Below are positions 15,277-24,175 of a DNA stretch of 49,661 nt, in pieces (position 1 is the first letter of the stretch; every line of letters starts with the position of its first letter). The position numbers and the translations under genes were made by a program. The stretch covers positions 1 to 49,661 of the forward strand of contig CAKQWJ010000018.1 in the NCBI GenBank assembly GCA_934278925.1, given 5' to 3'. Origin of the DNA: an uncultured Clostridia bacterium. GTDB lineage: Bacteria > Bacillota > Clostridia > Peptostreptococcales > Anaerovoracaceae. The notes beneath the pieces were generated by a model. It was not told the DNA's origin and did no database searches. It saw only the letters and a program-made list of their open reading frames with translations.

Positions 15277-16308
15277 CTACTTCGTCACGCCGAATGCCTT
15301 GCAGGCCTCTTCGCCGTACTTCTTCATGTATTCCTGCTTCACCGGTTCTACAACCTTGCGGAATTTCTCAATGTCTGCCGGAGACAGCTCATTGATTACA
15401 CAGCCGGAGTCTTTGAACTTCTGCAGGATATCTCCTTCTCCTTCCACAATCTGCTGATCCACTTCGTGGCACGCATCTTTCGCACACTCTTTCAGCAGCT
15501 TCTGGGTCTTGGAGTTCAGCGAGTTAAACTTCTCGGAGTTCGCGGTAAAAGTAAAAGCTTCATAGGTATACTTTGCGATAGTGATATACTTCTGCACTTC
15601 CTGAATGTTTCCGGAATTGCAGGTACTCAAACTGTTGTCCTGTCCGTCGATGGTTCCCTGCTGCAGTGCGGTAAACACTTCACTCCAGCTCATCGCCTGC
15701 GGGCTGGCACCGAATGCCTTGTAGAAGGCTGTGTAGAACGCACCACCCGGAATACGAATCTTCAGACCGCTCAGATCTTCCGGCTTCTTAATGGAGCGCT
15801 TGCTGTTTGTAATCGCCTTGAAGCCGTTATGAACCGCACCCAGGTAAGTCAGACCCTTCTTGGATACCACCTTCTGGATGAACTTTCCGCCATCCCCGAA
15901 GAAGGTCTTCTCCGCCTGGTCGTAGTTCTGGAACAGCCACGGCATAGTGCATACCATCAGACGGTTATCCAGATTGGAAATGATACTGGTGGAATGGATG
16001 TCCAAATCCGTAGTTCCGCTGGTAATCATCTCCAGACCCTTGTTCATGTTTCCGCTGGCCAGCTGATCGTTCGGGAATACTTTAATCCGAACCATGCCAT
16101 CGGAACGCTCTTCCACGTACTTCTTGAACAGGAGCGCCATTCTGGTATCATTGGCAATCTCTGTTCCGTTACAGTTGAGCAGCAGCGTTACCTGATTGTA
16201 TCCGTTCTCTGCTACCTCTCCGCTGTTCTGCTTCGCACAGCCGGACAGGGAAATCGTGCAGAGCAAGGTCAACATCAAGGCAACTGCAATCAGTTTTCTT
16301 CTCTTCAA
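15277..16308 (-). CDS. dctP: TRAP transporter substrate-binding lipoprotein, DctP type (343 aa)
   Basis: A lipoprotein signal (MKRRKLIAVALMLTLLCT, lipobox LSGC with Cys24) anchors it outside the membrane. The mature part is a DctP/SiaP-fold protein; residues near 170-185 (DLSGLKIRIPGGAFY) contain the Arg that normally clamps a substrate carboxylate, and TALQQGTIDGQDN lies near 220. The substrate is thus likely a carboxylate such as a sugar acid or hydroxy acid. The start is a TTG codon at 16308, chosen because AAGGAGG lies five bases before it and no ATG fits. First gene of the operon, divergent from the dehydrogenase. Confidence 0.92.
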   Translation of the reverse strand: MKRRKLIAVALMLTLLCTISLSGCAKQNSGEVAENGYNQVTLLLNCNGTEIANDTRMALLFKKYVEERSDGMVRIKVFPNDQLASGNMNKGLEMITSGTTDLDIHSTSIISNLDNRLMVCTMPWLFQNYDQAEKTFFGDGGKFIQKVVSKKGLTYLGAVHNGFKAITNSKRSIKKPEDLSGLKIRIPGGAFYTAFYKAFGASPQAMSWSEVFTALQQGTIDGQDNSLSTCNSGNIQEVQKYITIAKYTYEAFTFTANSEKFNSLNSKTQKLLKECAKDACHEVDQQIVEGEGDILQKFKDSGCVINELSPADIEKFRKVVEPVKQEYMKKYGEEACKAFGVTK

Positions 16309-16439
16309 TTTTTCCTCCTTCGCAGGCCGGATGCCTGCGATATCCCAACAACATTAACTACAAGCGGTATAGTTTTTTTCCCGGACGAATCCGGATATCA
16401 CCCCATCATTAGTTCATACCATCATGGGATGTTGGTTTT

Positions 16440-16468
16440 ATTTTACGAACATTTTACGCTAAAGTCAA
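16440..16468 (-). promoter_or_regulatory. Promoter of the TRAP-transketolase operon
   Basis: TTGACT (16463-16468) and TAAAAT (16440-16445) on the minus strand, spacer 17. The 365-base gap 16309-16673 holds this and the opposite promoter, and repeats near 16400-16430 (CCCATCAT and ATCATGGG) that could be operator arms for the neighbouring GntR protein. Confidence 0.65.
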
Positions 16469-16541
16469 CAACAAACAATATTTTGTCAAAAAATTTGTTT
16501 CAAGTAACAAATCCATCTTCTAAAATAAAGCAGAATTCCAA

Positions 16542-16570
16542 TTGACTTTGCATGAATTTTTCATTAGTAT
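16542..16570 (+). promoter_or_regulatory. Promoter of the dehydrogenase-GntR operon
   Basis: TTGACT (16542-16547) and TAGTAT (16565-16570), spacer 17, about 100 bases before the start codon. Confidence 0.6.
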
Positions 16571-16673
16571 TGAAGTGTTAAACATCCTATGTTGAACACA
16601 ATTCGGTTTATGGCTGCAGGCGGTACTGTTTTTTTAATCCAAAACACGAAACATCAACAGGAGGAAACACACG

Positions 16674-17561
16674 ATGAAAGTAGGATTTATTGGACTGGGA
16701 ATCATGGGACGTCCCATGGCAGAACACATGGTAAAAGCAGGTCTGGATGTCATGGTATCCGACCTGAACGAGAAGATTGTTGCGGAACTGGTGGCCAAAG
16801 GTGCGACCGCCGGAAGCAACAAGGATCTGGCGGAGCAATGCGATGTGGTGGAGATGATTCTCCCGAACGCATCCATCGTTAAGAACGTCATTTTCGGCGA
16901 AGGCGGCCTGATGGATTACATGAAGGCCGGACAGATTGTGGTAGATCACAGCTCCGTCACCGCCAACGATTCCAGAGAATGCTATGAGAAGCTGCAGGAG
17001 AAAGGCATCGGATTCTTAGATGCGCCGGTATCCGGCGGAGAGAGCGGCGCCAAGGCCGGCACGCTGGCCATCATGGTGGGCGGCGACGAGAAGGATTTCA
17101 ACACCTGCGCGCCGATCTTTGACACCTACAGTTCTCAGGCAACCCTGATTGGCGATTCCGGCTCCGGAAGCATCTGCAAGCTGGCCAATCAGATCATCGT
17201 AAACAACAACATCGCCATCGTAGCGGAAGCCCTCACCTTTGCGGCAAAAGCCGGCGTGGATCCGGAGAAGGTATACAAAGCCATCGAAGGCGGTGCTGCG
17301 CGAAGCTATGCCCTGGAAGATAAGGCGCCGATGATGGTGGAACGGAACTTCACCCCGGGCGGAACCATCAAGGTCAACCACAAGGATATCACCAACGTAA
17401 TCAACACGGCCCACGCCATTGATTGCCCGATTCCTTACACCGCTCAGCTCTATGAAATCCAGCAGACCATGAAGGCGCACGGTCACATGGAAGAAGACCA
17501 CGCCGCTTACGTTAAATATTTTGAGACGCTGGCAGACACCATCGTGGAGAAGAAGAACTAA
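16674..17561 (+). CDS. Beta-hydroxyacid dehydrogenase, GarR/3-hydroxyisobutyrate dehydrogenase family (295 aa)
   Basis: A soluble NAD(P)-dependent reductase or dehydrogenase of small beta-hydroxy acids. The Rossmann motif GFIGLGIMGRPMA (4-16) is followed by the substrate motif DAPVSGGESGAKAGTL (116-131) and the catalytic Lys169 in GSGSICKLANQ. Members reduce tartronate semialdehyde, methylmalonate semialdehyde, succinic semialdehyde or sulfolactaldehyde; sequence alone does not separate these. AGGAGG lies about nine bases before ATG 16674. It is divergent from the TRAP-transketolase operon and co-directional with a FadR-type regulator, so all six genes probably serve one substrate. Confidence 0.9.
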   Translation: MKVGFIGLGIMGRPMAEHMVKAGLDVMVSDLNEKIVAELVAKGATAGSNKDLAEQCDVVEMILPNASIVKNVIFGEGGLMDYMKAGQIVVDHSSVTANDSRECYEKLQEKGIGFLDAPVSGGESGAKAGTLAIMVGGDEKDFNTCAPIFDTYSSQATLIGDSGSGSICKLANQIIVNNNIAIVAEALTFAAKAGVDPEKVYKAIEGGAARSYALEDKAPMMVERNFTPGGTIKVNHKDITNVINTAHAIDCPIPYTAQLYEIQQTMKAHGHMEEDHAAYVKYFETLADTIVEKKN

Positions 17562-17615
17562 TATCTTTCTCCCTCTGCCGCGAAACGCAGCACTGCTGCA
17601 CAGAAAGGAAAATTA

Positions 17616-18347
17616 ATGACTGCTTCAGATTTTATGAAGCCCATTCGCATGAAATCCGCTTCCGATATCGTGGTGGAACGATTGACGGAAGCCATCATCG
17701 ACGGGCAGATTAATCCGGGAGACAAGATTCCCACTGAGCCGGAGCTGGCCTCCAGCTTCTGCGTCGGACGGAACACGGTACGGGAGGCGGTACGAACCCT
17801 GGTGGCGTACGGCATCCTGGAGATTCGCCGTCCCGAAGGTACTTTTGTATGCCAAACCTTCAAACCGCAGACCATCAATCCGCTGATCTACAGTATGATT
17901 CTCCAAAAAAAAGAATCCTACCAAGATCTCATCGGTCTCCGGCAATGCATCGAATTCGGCACGCTGCAGGTAATCATGGAACAGGGCCTCAATCCGGAGG
18001 ACGGTGAGAACCTGCGACAAATTGCCACTTCCATCGAACGGGAACTGGACGAACCCAACCCGGACCCGAAGATGATCTGCCGGACGGATATCGCCTTCCA
18101 CGATGCCATTGCGAAGGCCACCCGGAACGACCTGATCGTCACCGTGAACGAGATGCTGTCCAAGCTGACCTACGGATCCCGAATCCGCACCATCGAACAG
18201 TGCATCCGGGAGCAGGACCGGAAGTATCTGGTGGACATCCACTTTGAAATCCTAAAAATTCTGGAAGAGCGGGATACGGACGCCATCGCCCACACCCTGA
18301 AGCGAAGCTACAGCTACTGGGCCAACCTGCAAATGGAAGAAGAATAG
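17616..18347 (+). CDS. GntR-family regulator, FadR/FCD subgroup (243 aa)
   Basis: The winged-helix domain (about 12-78) shows IIDGQINPGDKIPTEPELA and VGRNTVREAVRTL. The FCD effector domain (about 95-235) has the metal-binding pattern with Asp/His in TDIAFHDAI and His in LVDIHFEIL. FCD proteins sense organic acids, which suits control of the adjacent carboxylate transporter. Start ATG 17616 behind AAAGGAAAA. It follows the dehydrogenase by 54 bases in one operon and is likely the local repressor. Confidence 0.9.
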   Translation: MTASDFMKPIRMKSASDIVVERLTEAIIDGQINPGDKIPTEPELASSFCVGRNTVREAVRTLVAYGILEIRRPEGTFVCQTFKPQTINPLIYSMILQKKESYQDLIGLRQCIEFGTLQVIMEQGLNPEDGENLRQIATSIERELDEPNPDPKMICRTDIAFHDAIAKATRNDLIVTVNEMLSKLTYGSRIRTIEQCIREQDRKYLVDIHFEILKILEERDTDAIAHTLKRSYSYWANLQMEEE

Positions 18348-18374
18348 CATCAAAAACAATATAATCACCATATG

Positions 18375-18404
18375 AAAAGCCCCATCGATTTCGATGGGGC
18401 TTTT
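18375..18404. terminator. Bidirectional terminator
   Basis: AAAAGCCCCATCGA and its complement form a perfect 14-base stem with a TT loop, between the converging GntR and MFS genes. A close relative of this hairpin follows the XRE gene at 24120-24140. Confidence 0.92.
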
Positions 18405-18482
18405 CGGGCAATTATATTATTATATTATCACTTGGCATATTAATCCGACGGTGATTGTTATTGCTATGGCTTAAGGAAAATT

Positions 18483-19760
18483 TTATGCAGTCACTTCTGC
18501 TGTTGCTACCTTCTTTGCGTTCATTTTTTTCACGAGACGCTTGTAGAAGGTGAGAAGAATGAGACCAATTACCATCATAACAGCCAAGAAGATAAACAGG
18601 ATGTGATATCCCGCATTTCCGTATGTATCCAGAACCTTTCCGGCCAGCAGCGGGCAGAAGAATTCCGGCATATATCCGATGGTGCAGATTAGGCCGATGG
18701 CGGTTCCGGACATGTACTTCGGAATTCCGCATTCGTCGAACATGGAGAATACCAGGGAGTACGCACCGTACATACCGAAGTAGATGCATGCGCAGATTCC
18801 GATAAATACCGCATTGGTCATGGATCTTGCGAAGATCAGAACCAGCGTGGATGCCAGCATGATGCCCATGGTTCCGTACATTACGTTTGCTCTTCCGATC
18901 TTATCGGCAGCAACTCCGCCGACCACGCAGGCTACCGGACGAACGTACTGTGCCAGCATGGTGACCATGGCACCGGCAGCAGCGGTCATGCCCAGGTTCG
19001 CGGTTGCGTATGGGGTGAAGTAGTAGAACAGAATCGGCATGGTGTAGGAGCAGCATACTACCAGAGACAGCAGCCATACTACCGGCATCTTCAGCACCTG
19101 TTTTACGATTGCAAAGGAGAACTTGCTTTCATCATCCGCATCATCGGAGCCGGTCTGCAGCTTCTTCTCGTCCAGGACGAAGTACAGGCCGATACCCATT
19201 ACGATGCAGACTGCGGAGTAGAAGATAACTACGCCGTTCAGACCTGCCAGATCGCTGGCTTTCTTGCTCAGTGCGTTGAAGATGGCCAGGGTCACTGCCA
19301 GCTGTACTGCGTTGGTGATACCTCTGGTTGCATCCATGAAGCCATACGCCTTACTCTGCTCGTCCTCATTTGCCAGAGAACGCAGAACCTTCAGCAGTGC
19401 CGGCCAGAATGCAAACAGAGATGTGAATCCCCAAAGGAAGTAAATTCCCACCAACATGATGTAGCTCGGGTGGAACAGGTGTAGCAATCCACCCAAACCG
19501 GTGAGAATCATGGATATGGTCATCAGCTTTCTTGCAGAGAACATATCCGCAACCACACCGCCAAACAGATAGGAGCAGGCACCCATGATTCCGAAGATAG
19601 AACCAAACATTCCCATCTGTGAATTGGTTAATCCGTAAGTCTGCAGATACGCATCGTAGTAGTAGGATCTGAAATACGGCAGTCCGTAGATCATGGTACC
19701 TGCAATAGAAATCAGAATTAATCTGAGCATATTCTTTTTAAGCTTTGATTGTGTTCCCAT
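18483..19760 (-). CDS. MFS transporter, copy 1 (425 aa)
   Basis: Twelve predicted membrane helices with the major facilitator layout: GLPYFRSYYYDAYLQTYGLT in the first loop, the A-motif region (GGVVADMFSARKLM, 67-80), a central charged loop (about 195-215) and the second-half repeat GGVAADKIGRAN. It resembles the organic anion or sugar-phosphate branch, but no substrate can be given. About 90 percent identical to the copy at 25959-27230. It lies 26 bases after the amidohydrolase gene and is last in the operon CocE-amidohydrolase-MFS. AGGAGAC lies before ATG 19760. Confidence 0.9.
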   Translation of the reverse strand: MGTQSKLKKNMLRLILISIAGTMIYGLPYFRSYYYDAYLQTYGLTNSQMGMFGSIFGIMGACSYLFGGVVADMFSARKLMTISMILTGLGGLLHLFHPSYIMLVGIYFLWGFTSLFAFWPALLKVLRSLANEDEQSKAYGFMDATRGITNAVQLAVTLAIFNALSKKASDLAGLNGVVIFYSAVCIVMGIGLYFVLDEKKLQTGSDDADDESKFSFAIVKQVLKMPVVWLLSLVVCCSYTMPILFYYFTPYATANLGMTAAAGAMVTMLAQYVRPVACVVGGVAADKIGRANVMYGTMGIMLASTLVLIFARSMTNAVFIGICACIYFGMYGAYSLVFSMFDECGIPKYMSGTAIGLICTIGYMPEFFCPLLAGKVLDTYGNAGYHILFIFLAVMMVIGLILLTFYKRLVKKMNAKKVATAEVTA

Positions 19761-19786
19761 AATTGTGTCTCCTTAACTCTTCCCGG

Positions 19787-20968
19787 TTATACAAGAACCT
19801 TCTTGCCGTCCTTGATGACCAGTGCAACATCATTCAATTTTTCAATATCTTCATCCGGATTTCCCCGGAATACTGCCAAATTCGCTTTCTTTCCTGCTTT
19901 TATGGTCCCTACTTGATCGTCGATCATCAGGATTTCCGCATTGTACTTGGTGACCTGAATCAACGTATCCTTCGGGTCCATTCCCAGCTTGTTCACACGA
20001 ATCCGGAACTCGTAAATTCCGTTGCCGTGGCTGCCTTCGTAGACACCCGCATCGGTAGCCCAACCCATCTTGATTCCCTGCAGGTAGGCCTCTCTCATTC
20101 CTTCATCCAGAACCTTGACGATTTTCTTGGATTTCTCCACGTAGTGCTTCGGCATTCCTTCCGGCCAATCCAGGAAGGAGTGCGGTGCGCTCAGTGTCGG
20201 CATCATGAAGCTCTGATCCGATGCCTTGTACATCCGCAGACACTCATCATCCAGAATGGTGGAATGCTCAATGGTACGAACGCCGTTGCGAATGCACATC
20301 TTGATGCCCTCCGTTCCGTGGCAATGCACGGATACCGGCATCTTCAAGAAATCTGCCATATCGCAAGCAGCTTTCAATTCCTCTTCGGTAATAATCGGAA
20401 GCCCCGGCTCCGCACCCGGATTCATGATTGCTCCGGTGCCCATGATTTTAACCCAGTCGGCGCCTCTCTGATACTGCTTTCGAATCGCCTTTCGGAACTC
20501 TTCCGGAGAGTCCGCTTCCAGATACATAGTACCGAAGAAGTCGTTGCCCTTCTCTGTCGGCGAGATGATCTTTCCGCTGGCCAGGATGTCCGGTGCCACC
20601 ACCGCGCCTTCCCGAACCGCTCTGGCGATATCGATTACAATATTGTTTCGGTCCCCCACATCTCGAACGGTGGTGTAACCCTGACGCAGGTTGTCCTGTG
20701 CCAGCTTCAGCGCGGTCATGCTGCGGTATGCATCCGGCTGAACGTTTTCCTCGAAGGTATTGGTGCCCTTCAGGTCTAAGTGCAGATGCGCTTCGATTAA
20801 TCCCGGAATCACGGTCATATCGGTCATGTCCAAAACCTCACCGGCATCTACAGTTTTCGGTGCTTTAATCTCCTGAATAATTCCATTATCTATAACGATA
20901 TCCGCTCTATCCGAATCGTATCCCTCGGTCAACTCCGGGATGATTCTCGCGTTTCTCAATACAAGCAT
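19787..20968 (-). CDS. Amidohydrolase, imidazolonepropionase/Xaa-Pro (M38-like) type (393 aa)
   Basis: A metal-dependent hydrolase with the full amidohydrolase site: His61 and His63 (EAHLHLD), the carbamylated Lys174 (DWVKIMGTG), His217 (VHCHG), His235 (TIEHST) and Asp306 (WATDAGV). This subgroup includes enzymes that cut Xaa-Arg/Lys or Xaa-Pro dipeptides and N-acyl amino acids. The small N- and C-terminal beta domain is complete. The gene has no counterpart in the second module. It lies 154 bases after CocE copy 1, with a stem-loop between, and 26 bases before MFS copy 1. It probably finishes the breakdown of the product of the CocE-type hydrolase. Confidence 0.88.
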   Translation of the reverse strand: MLVLRNARIIPELTEGYDSDRADIVIDNGIIQEIKAPKTVDAGEVLDMTDMTVIPGLIEAHLHLDLKGTNTFEENVQPDAYRSMTALKLAQDNLRQGYTTVRDVGDRNNIVIDIARAVREGAVVAPDILASGKIISPTEKGNDFFGTMYLEADSPEEFRKAIRKQYQRGADWVKIMGTGAIMNPGAEPGLPIITEEELKAACDMADFLKMPVSVHCHGTEGIKMCIRNGVRTIEHSTILDDECLRMYKASDQSFMMPTLSAPHSFLDWPEGMPKHYVEKSKKIVKVLDEGMREAYLQGIKMGWATDAGVYEGSHGNGIYEFRIRVNKLGMDPKDTLIQVTKYNAEILMIDDQVGTIKAGKKANLAVFRGNPDEDIEKLNDVALVIKDGKKVLV

Positions 20969-21060
20969 CTTTGTCGGTTCCTTTCTTCCGTAAAATCAAT
21001 TTGCTCTGCGGTCTAAGGTTTCCGGCTGCAATCACCGGAATTATGTCGAATTCATGAAAG

Positions 21061-21091
21061 GCGCAGGAGGCTTTGGATAAGCCCCCTACGC
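21061..21091 (-). promoter_or_regulatory. Stem-loop between CocE copy 1 and the amidohydrolase
   Basis: GCGTAGGGGGCTT and AAGCCTCCTGCGC (two mismatches) pair on the minus strand, without a T-run. A comparable hairpin sits after CocE copy 2 (28770-28801). Likely an mRNA stability or attenuation element. Confidence 0.5.
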
Positions 21092-21122
21092 GCGGTATCA
21101 TTCTTCGAAATCGGTCTTCTCT

Positions 21123-23171
21123 TTAGAGTCCGTTACGAGGAACGGTTACATCGTAATCTCTGTGGAATGCATGCTCTCCGTTGATGGACGCATCCATGAA
21201 TCCGGTGAGATAGAAGTTCTCTTTGTCGGCAGTCTGTACTACATCGATGTCGCAGTCGATTTCCCAGCCCGGACGACCGTTCTTCATCTTCTGGATGATT
21301 TCGTATCTTGCATCCGACGGATCGGAGTTGCTTACGGTCAGGATTCTCTTCAGGTTGTGCTCTACTACGGTGCCGATATCGTCGAACCGGTAGATGCCTT
21401 CGCCGAATACGCCGCCCACACCATCGGTGATGGATGTCCAGGAGTCGGTGAGCAGATCGTATGTAATCTGACGGTTAACCACGCCTTCCTTCAGGACGGT
21501 CATCGGTGTCAGCGGAGCGCACTTCGCTTCCATGTTCGGACCTTCGGTGTCCTTACCGGTGAAGATCGGCAGTGTGAACTCTGCGGTGGAGAGATCCAGC
21601 TTCAGAGTAACCTTCTCCGGAGACGGCCAGATCATCGGCCAGAAGGAGTTTGCAACGGCCAGACGAACTCTGTGTCCCTTCGGGAATACGTGTCCGCATA
21701 CATCCAGTGTAACGGTTGCTTTATATTTCTTACCCGGCTCCAGGTATGTCACCTTCTCGTGTCCATCCAGGTGAGTCAGGTTCATGAGACCGTAGGATAC
21801 TCTTGTTGCAGCGCCATCCGGATGAATGTCACACAGTTCTGCGTACAGGAATGCGTTTGGCTTGTCTGCGGTGAACTCTACGGTGAATGTCGGATATCCG
21901 AAGATTTCGAAGTCCTCTTCGATTACATCGGAATCGAAGGTCATTGCCATTCCGTCATCGCATCTCATATCTGCCGGGCTCTCACCCAGAACGCCTGCGC
22001 CCATCCACTCGTTAGCGAACAGTCCGTGGTTCTGAACGGTGCAGAGATCTACAATTTCTTCCTTCTCGTTCTTCTCATCCTGCAGGTGGCCGTAGGTCAT
22101 GTGCAGTGTCTTATCGTTTACGTCAGCGGATGGCCAGCTTTCTACAGCAACCCAACGTCCGTCGGAGATTGGGTGTACGGTTTCCGGCTTCATGCTGTCT
22201 TCCATCCATACGGTGATCTGCGGAACGTCCATGGTATCGTTGTCGATGCCCTTCAGCCACTTATCCCACCATTTGGTTGCTTCGCCCAGGTAATCCATTG
22301 CAGGCTGCGGCATTCCGTCATGCTGGAATACGTGTGCCCACGGTCCGATGATGGCTTTTCTCGGAACGGACAGGCCTTCCATCAGAGTGCATACGCTGTT
22401 GGTGTAGGAATCGGCATATCCGTCCAGTGCGAATACCGGAATCTGGATATCGTCGTAGTTCACGCTGACGGAACCGTGCTTCCAGTAGTCGTCTCTGGTC
22501 TGGTGCTTCAGCCAGTTTTCCGGCCACAGCGGCATCTCTTCCAGTCTCTTTACGGATTCTTCATACCATGTATCCGGCTTGATTTCCTTATCGATTGGAC
22601 GGCACATATATGCAAGCATGATGTTGCCCCACCAGAAGTTGTCGTTCAGGAGGCAGCCGCCCTTGTAGTGGATGTCCTGTGTGTAACGATCGTCTACGAA
22701 ACCGATGCAGATGATGGCCTTCAGCGGTTCCGGTCTTCTTGCTGCAACCTGGAGGGAGTTGAATCCGGACCAGGACTTACCCTGCATACCGACGTTTCCG
22801 TCGCACCATGGCTGTGCCGCAATCCAGTTGATGGCATCGATGGCATCGTCCTGCTCCTGCTTCAGGTACTCATCGTAGAAGCAGCCGTCGGATTCGCCGG
22901 CACCGCGCATATCTACGCGGACAACGTTGTATCCCATTCCTGCGAAGTATCCGTACATCGGTTCGTCTCTGCCTCTCATACCGTCTCTCTTACGGTATGG
23001 CTGGGTTTCGAAGATGGTTGGCAGCGGTTTGTCGGACTTTGGTTTCCACATACGTGCCGAGCATCTGCATCCATCGGACATCGGTACCCAGATATTTTCA
23101 ATGACTTCCCACTCATACGGGAACTCTTCCCGGGACATTACTCTTTTCTGTTTAAATTCCTGTTTAGCCAT
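21123..23171 (-). CDS. CocE/NonD-family hydrolase, copy 1 (682 aa)
   Basis: An alpha/beta-hydrolase of the X-Pro dipeptidyl-peptidase S15/CocE group. The predicted triad is Ser133 (GKSWSG), Asp254 (GYADSY) and His280 (GPWAH). After the catalytic and cap domains comes the jelly-roll C-terminal domain (about 415-680) with GHRVRLAVANSFWP. No signal peptide, so it acts in the cytoplasm. Substrates in the family are esters or amides of amino acids, cocaine, cephalosporins or proline peptides; the amino-acid permeases nearby favour an amino-acid conjugate. The protein is identical to that of 28812-30860. AGGAGG lies before ATG 23171. Divergent from its XRE regulator. Confidence 0.92.
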   Translation of the reverse strand: MAKQEFKQKRVMSREEFPYEWEVIENIWVPMSDGCRCSARMWKPKSDKPLPTIFETQPYRKRDGMRGRDEPMYGYFAGMGYNVVRVDMRGAGESDGCFYDEYLKQEQDDAIDAINWIAAQPWCDGNVGMQGKSWSGFNSLQVAARRPEPLKAIICIGFVDDRYTQDIHYKGGCLLNDNFWWGNIMLAYMCRPIDKEIKPDTWYEESVKRLEEMPLWPENWLKHQTRDDYWKHGSVSVNYDDIQIPVFALDGYADSYTNSVCTLMEGLSVPRKAIIGPWAHVFQHDGMPQPAMDYLGEATKWWDKWLKGIDNDTMDVPQITVWMEDSMKPETVHPISDGRWVAVESWPSADVNDKTLHMTYGHLQDEKNEKEEIVDLCTVQNHGLFANEWMGAGVLGESPADMRCDDGMAMTFDSDVIEEDFEIFGYPTFTVEFTADKPNAFLYAELCDIHPDGAATRVSYGLMNLTHLDGHEKVTYLEPGKKYKATVTLDVCGHVFPKGHRVRLAVANSFWPMIWPSPEKVTLKLDLSTAEFTLPIFTGKDTEGPNMEAKCAPLTPMTVLKEGVVNRQITYDLLTDSWTSITDGVGGVFGEGIYRFDDIGTVVEHNLKRILTVSNSDPSDARYEIIQKMKNGRPGWEIDCDIDVVQTADKENFYLTGFMDASINGEHAFHRDYDVTVPRNGL

Positions 23172-23284
23172 TACTCTTACCTCCTAAACAAGTACTCTCG
23201 CCTTAACTTGTCTATATAATAACAAAGAGAAAATTCCGGCTCAAATTCGGCTCCATTCACGTTTTTCAAAAATGGTTCGATTAT

Positions 23285-23384
23285 TTTTTTCATATAGTGA
23301 AAAAAACTTGCAAATGTGTTATAGTTGTCCTTAGCAATTTGCATACATCACATTTATTCATGAAATTCTTTCCAAAAGTGAAAG
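23285..23384 (+). promoter_or_regulatory. Operators O1, O2 and promoter of XRE regulator 1
   Basis: O1 (23285-23307) is TTTTTTTCA-N5-TGAAAAAAA. Exactly 13 bases later comes an extended -10, TGT-TATAGT (23321-23326), so O1 covers the -35 region. O2 (23368-23384) is CTTTCC-N5-TGAAAG in the untranslated leader. Both have the same arm spacing and recur at the two sister promoters. They are probably bound by the XRE protein itself and would control the divergent CocE gene as well. Confidence 0.7.
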
Positions 23385-23413
23385 TTTGTATCAAAATCAG
23401 AAGGGAGACATCT

Positions 23414-24103
23414 ATGCAGCCATCATTTTACAAAACCCTCGGTCAGAAATTGAAAGCCTGCCGGAAGGCGAAGGGAATCACGTTGACAGAACTGGCGGAA
23501 ACCATTCATCGAAGCCCCGCCTCCCTTTCCAAATATGAAAGCGGAGATGTGAACATCGCCATCGATGCTCTGGTGGAAATCTGCACCGCTTTAAACGTGG
23601 ATATTACGGAATTTCTTCCGGCCACCTACAGCGATCCGGACAACGTGGATATCCTGAAATATAAGAAGCATTTTCTGGATCAGCTGTACATCTACTGGTA
23701 CAGCGGCGATGCCAAGAAGGTGAAAAGTGCTCTCATCGAGAACTCCCATCCGTCCATGAAATCCGTGCTGTACTTCGACACGGATGTGAAGCATATGGAA
23801 TATCAGTCGGATTTCATCTATCACGGCGAGGTTACTTACTCCGATACCTGCATCATGTTCTACTACACCAATGAGGAACCGCCGTTTGATAAGATTTTCA
23901 TTCGGATGCCCCTCCTCTTCATGAAGGACCATCCTCAAATGGGCATCATGTCCTGCATCTCCATGTACTATCAGGGGGTTACCGCAAAGATCATGGTATC
24001 CAAGAAGCCTCTCACCTTTACCCCGGAGCTTACGAAGGAACTCCTCATCTCACCGGAAGAAATTAAAGAACTGAAGCGCAGCAACATGCTGATTATCAAA
24101 TAA
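23414..24103 (+). CDS. XRE-family regulator with C-terminal sensor domain, copy 1 (229 aa)
   Basis: Residues about 9-65 are a helix-turn-helix of the XRE type (LGQKLKACRKAKGITLTELA, then SPASLSKYESGDVNIAIDALVEI). Residues about 80-229 form a ligand-type domain without recognised catalytic motifs; cupin-like folding is possible. Start ATG 23414 follows GAAGGGAGA; upstream in-frame codons lie in the promoter and are rejected. The product is about 75 percent identical to that of 31110-31799. It is divergent from CocE copy 1 and convergent with APC copy 1. Likely autoregulated through O1 and O2. Confidence 0.88.
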   Translation: MQPSFYKTLGQKLKACRKAKGITLTELAETIHRSPASLSKYESGDVNIAIDALVEICTALNVDITEFLPATYSDPDNVDILKYKKHFLDQLYIYWYSGDAKKVKSALIENSHPSMKSVLYFDTDVKHMEYQSDFIYHGEVTYSDTCIMFYYTNEEPPFDKIFIRMPLLFMKDHPQMGIMSCISMYYQGVTAKIMVSKKPLTFTPELTKELLISPEEIKELKRSNMLIIK

Positions 24104-24119
24104 AACGCCAAGTGAAAGA

Positions 24120-24140
24120 CCCCATCGAAATTCGATGGGG
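24120..24140. terminator. Terminator after XRE 1
   Basis: CCCCATCGAA and TTCGATGGGG form a perfect ten-base stem followed by CCTTTCT, between the converging XRE and APC genes. Confidence 0.85.
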
Positions 24141-24175
24141 CCTTTCTGAGTTATATTATGATATGGTCGTTTTGC

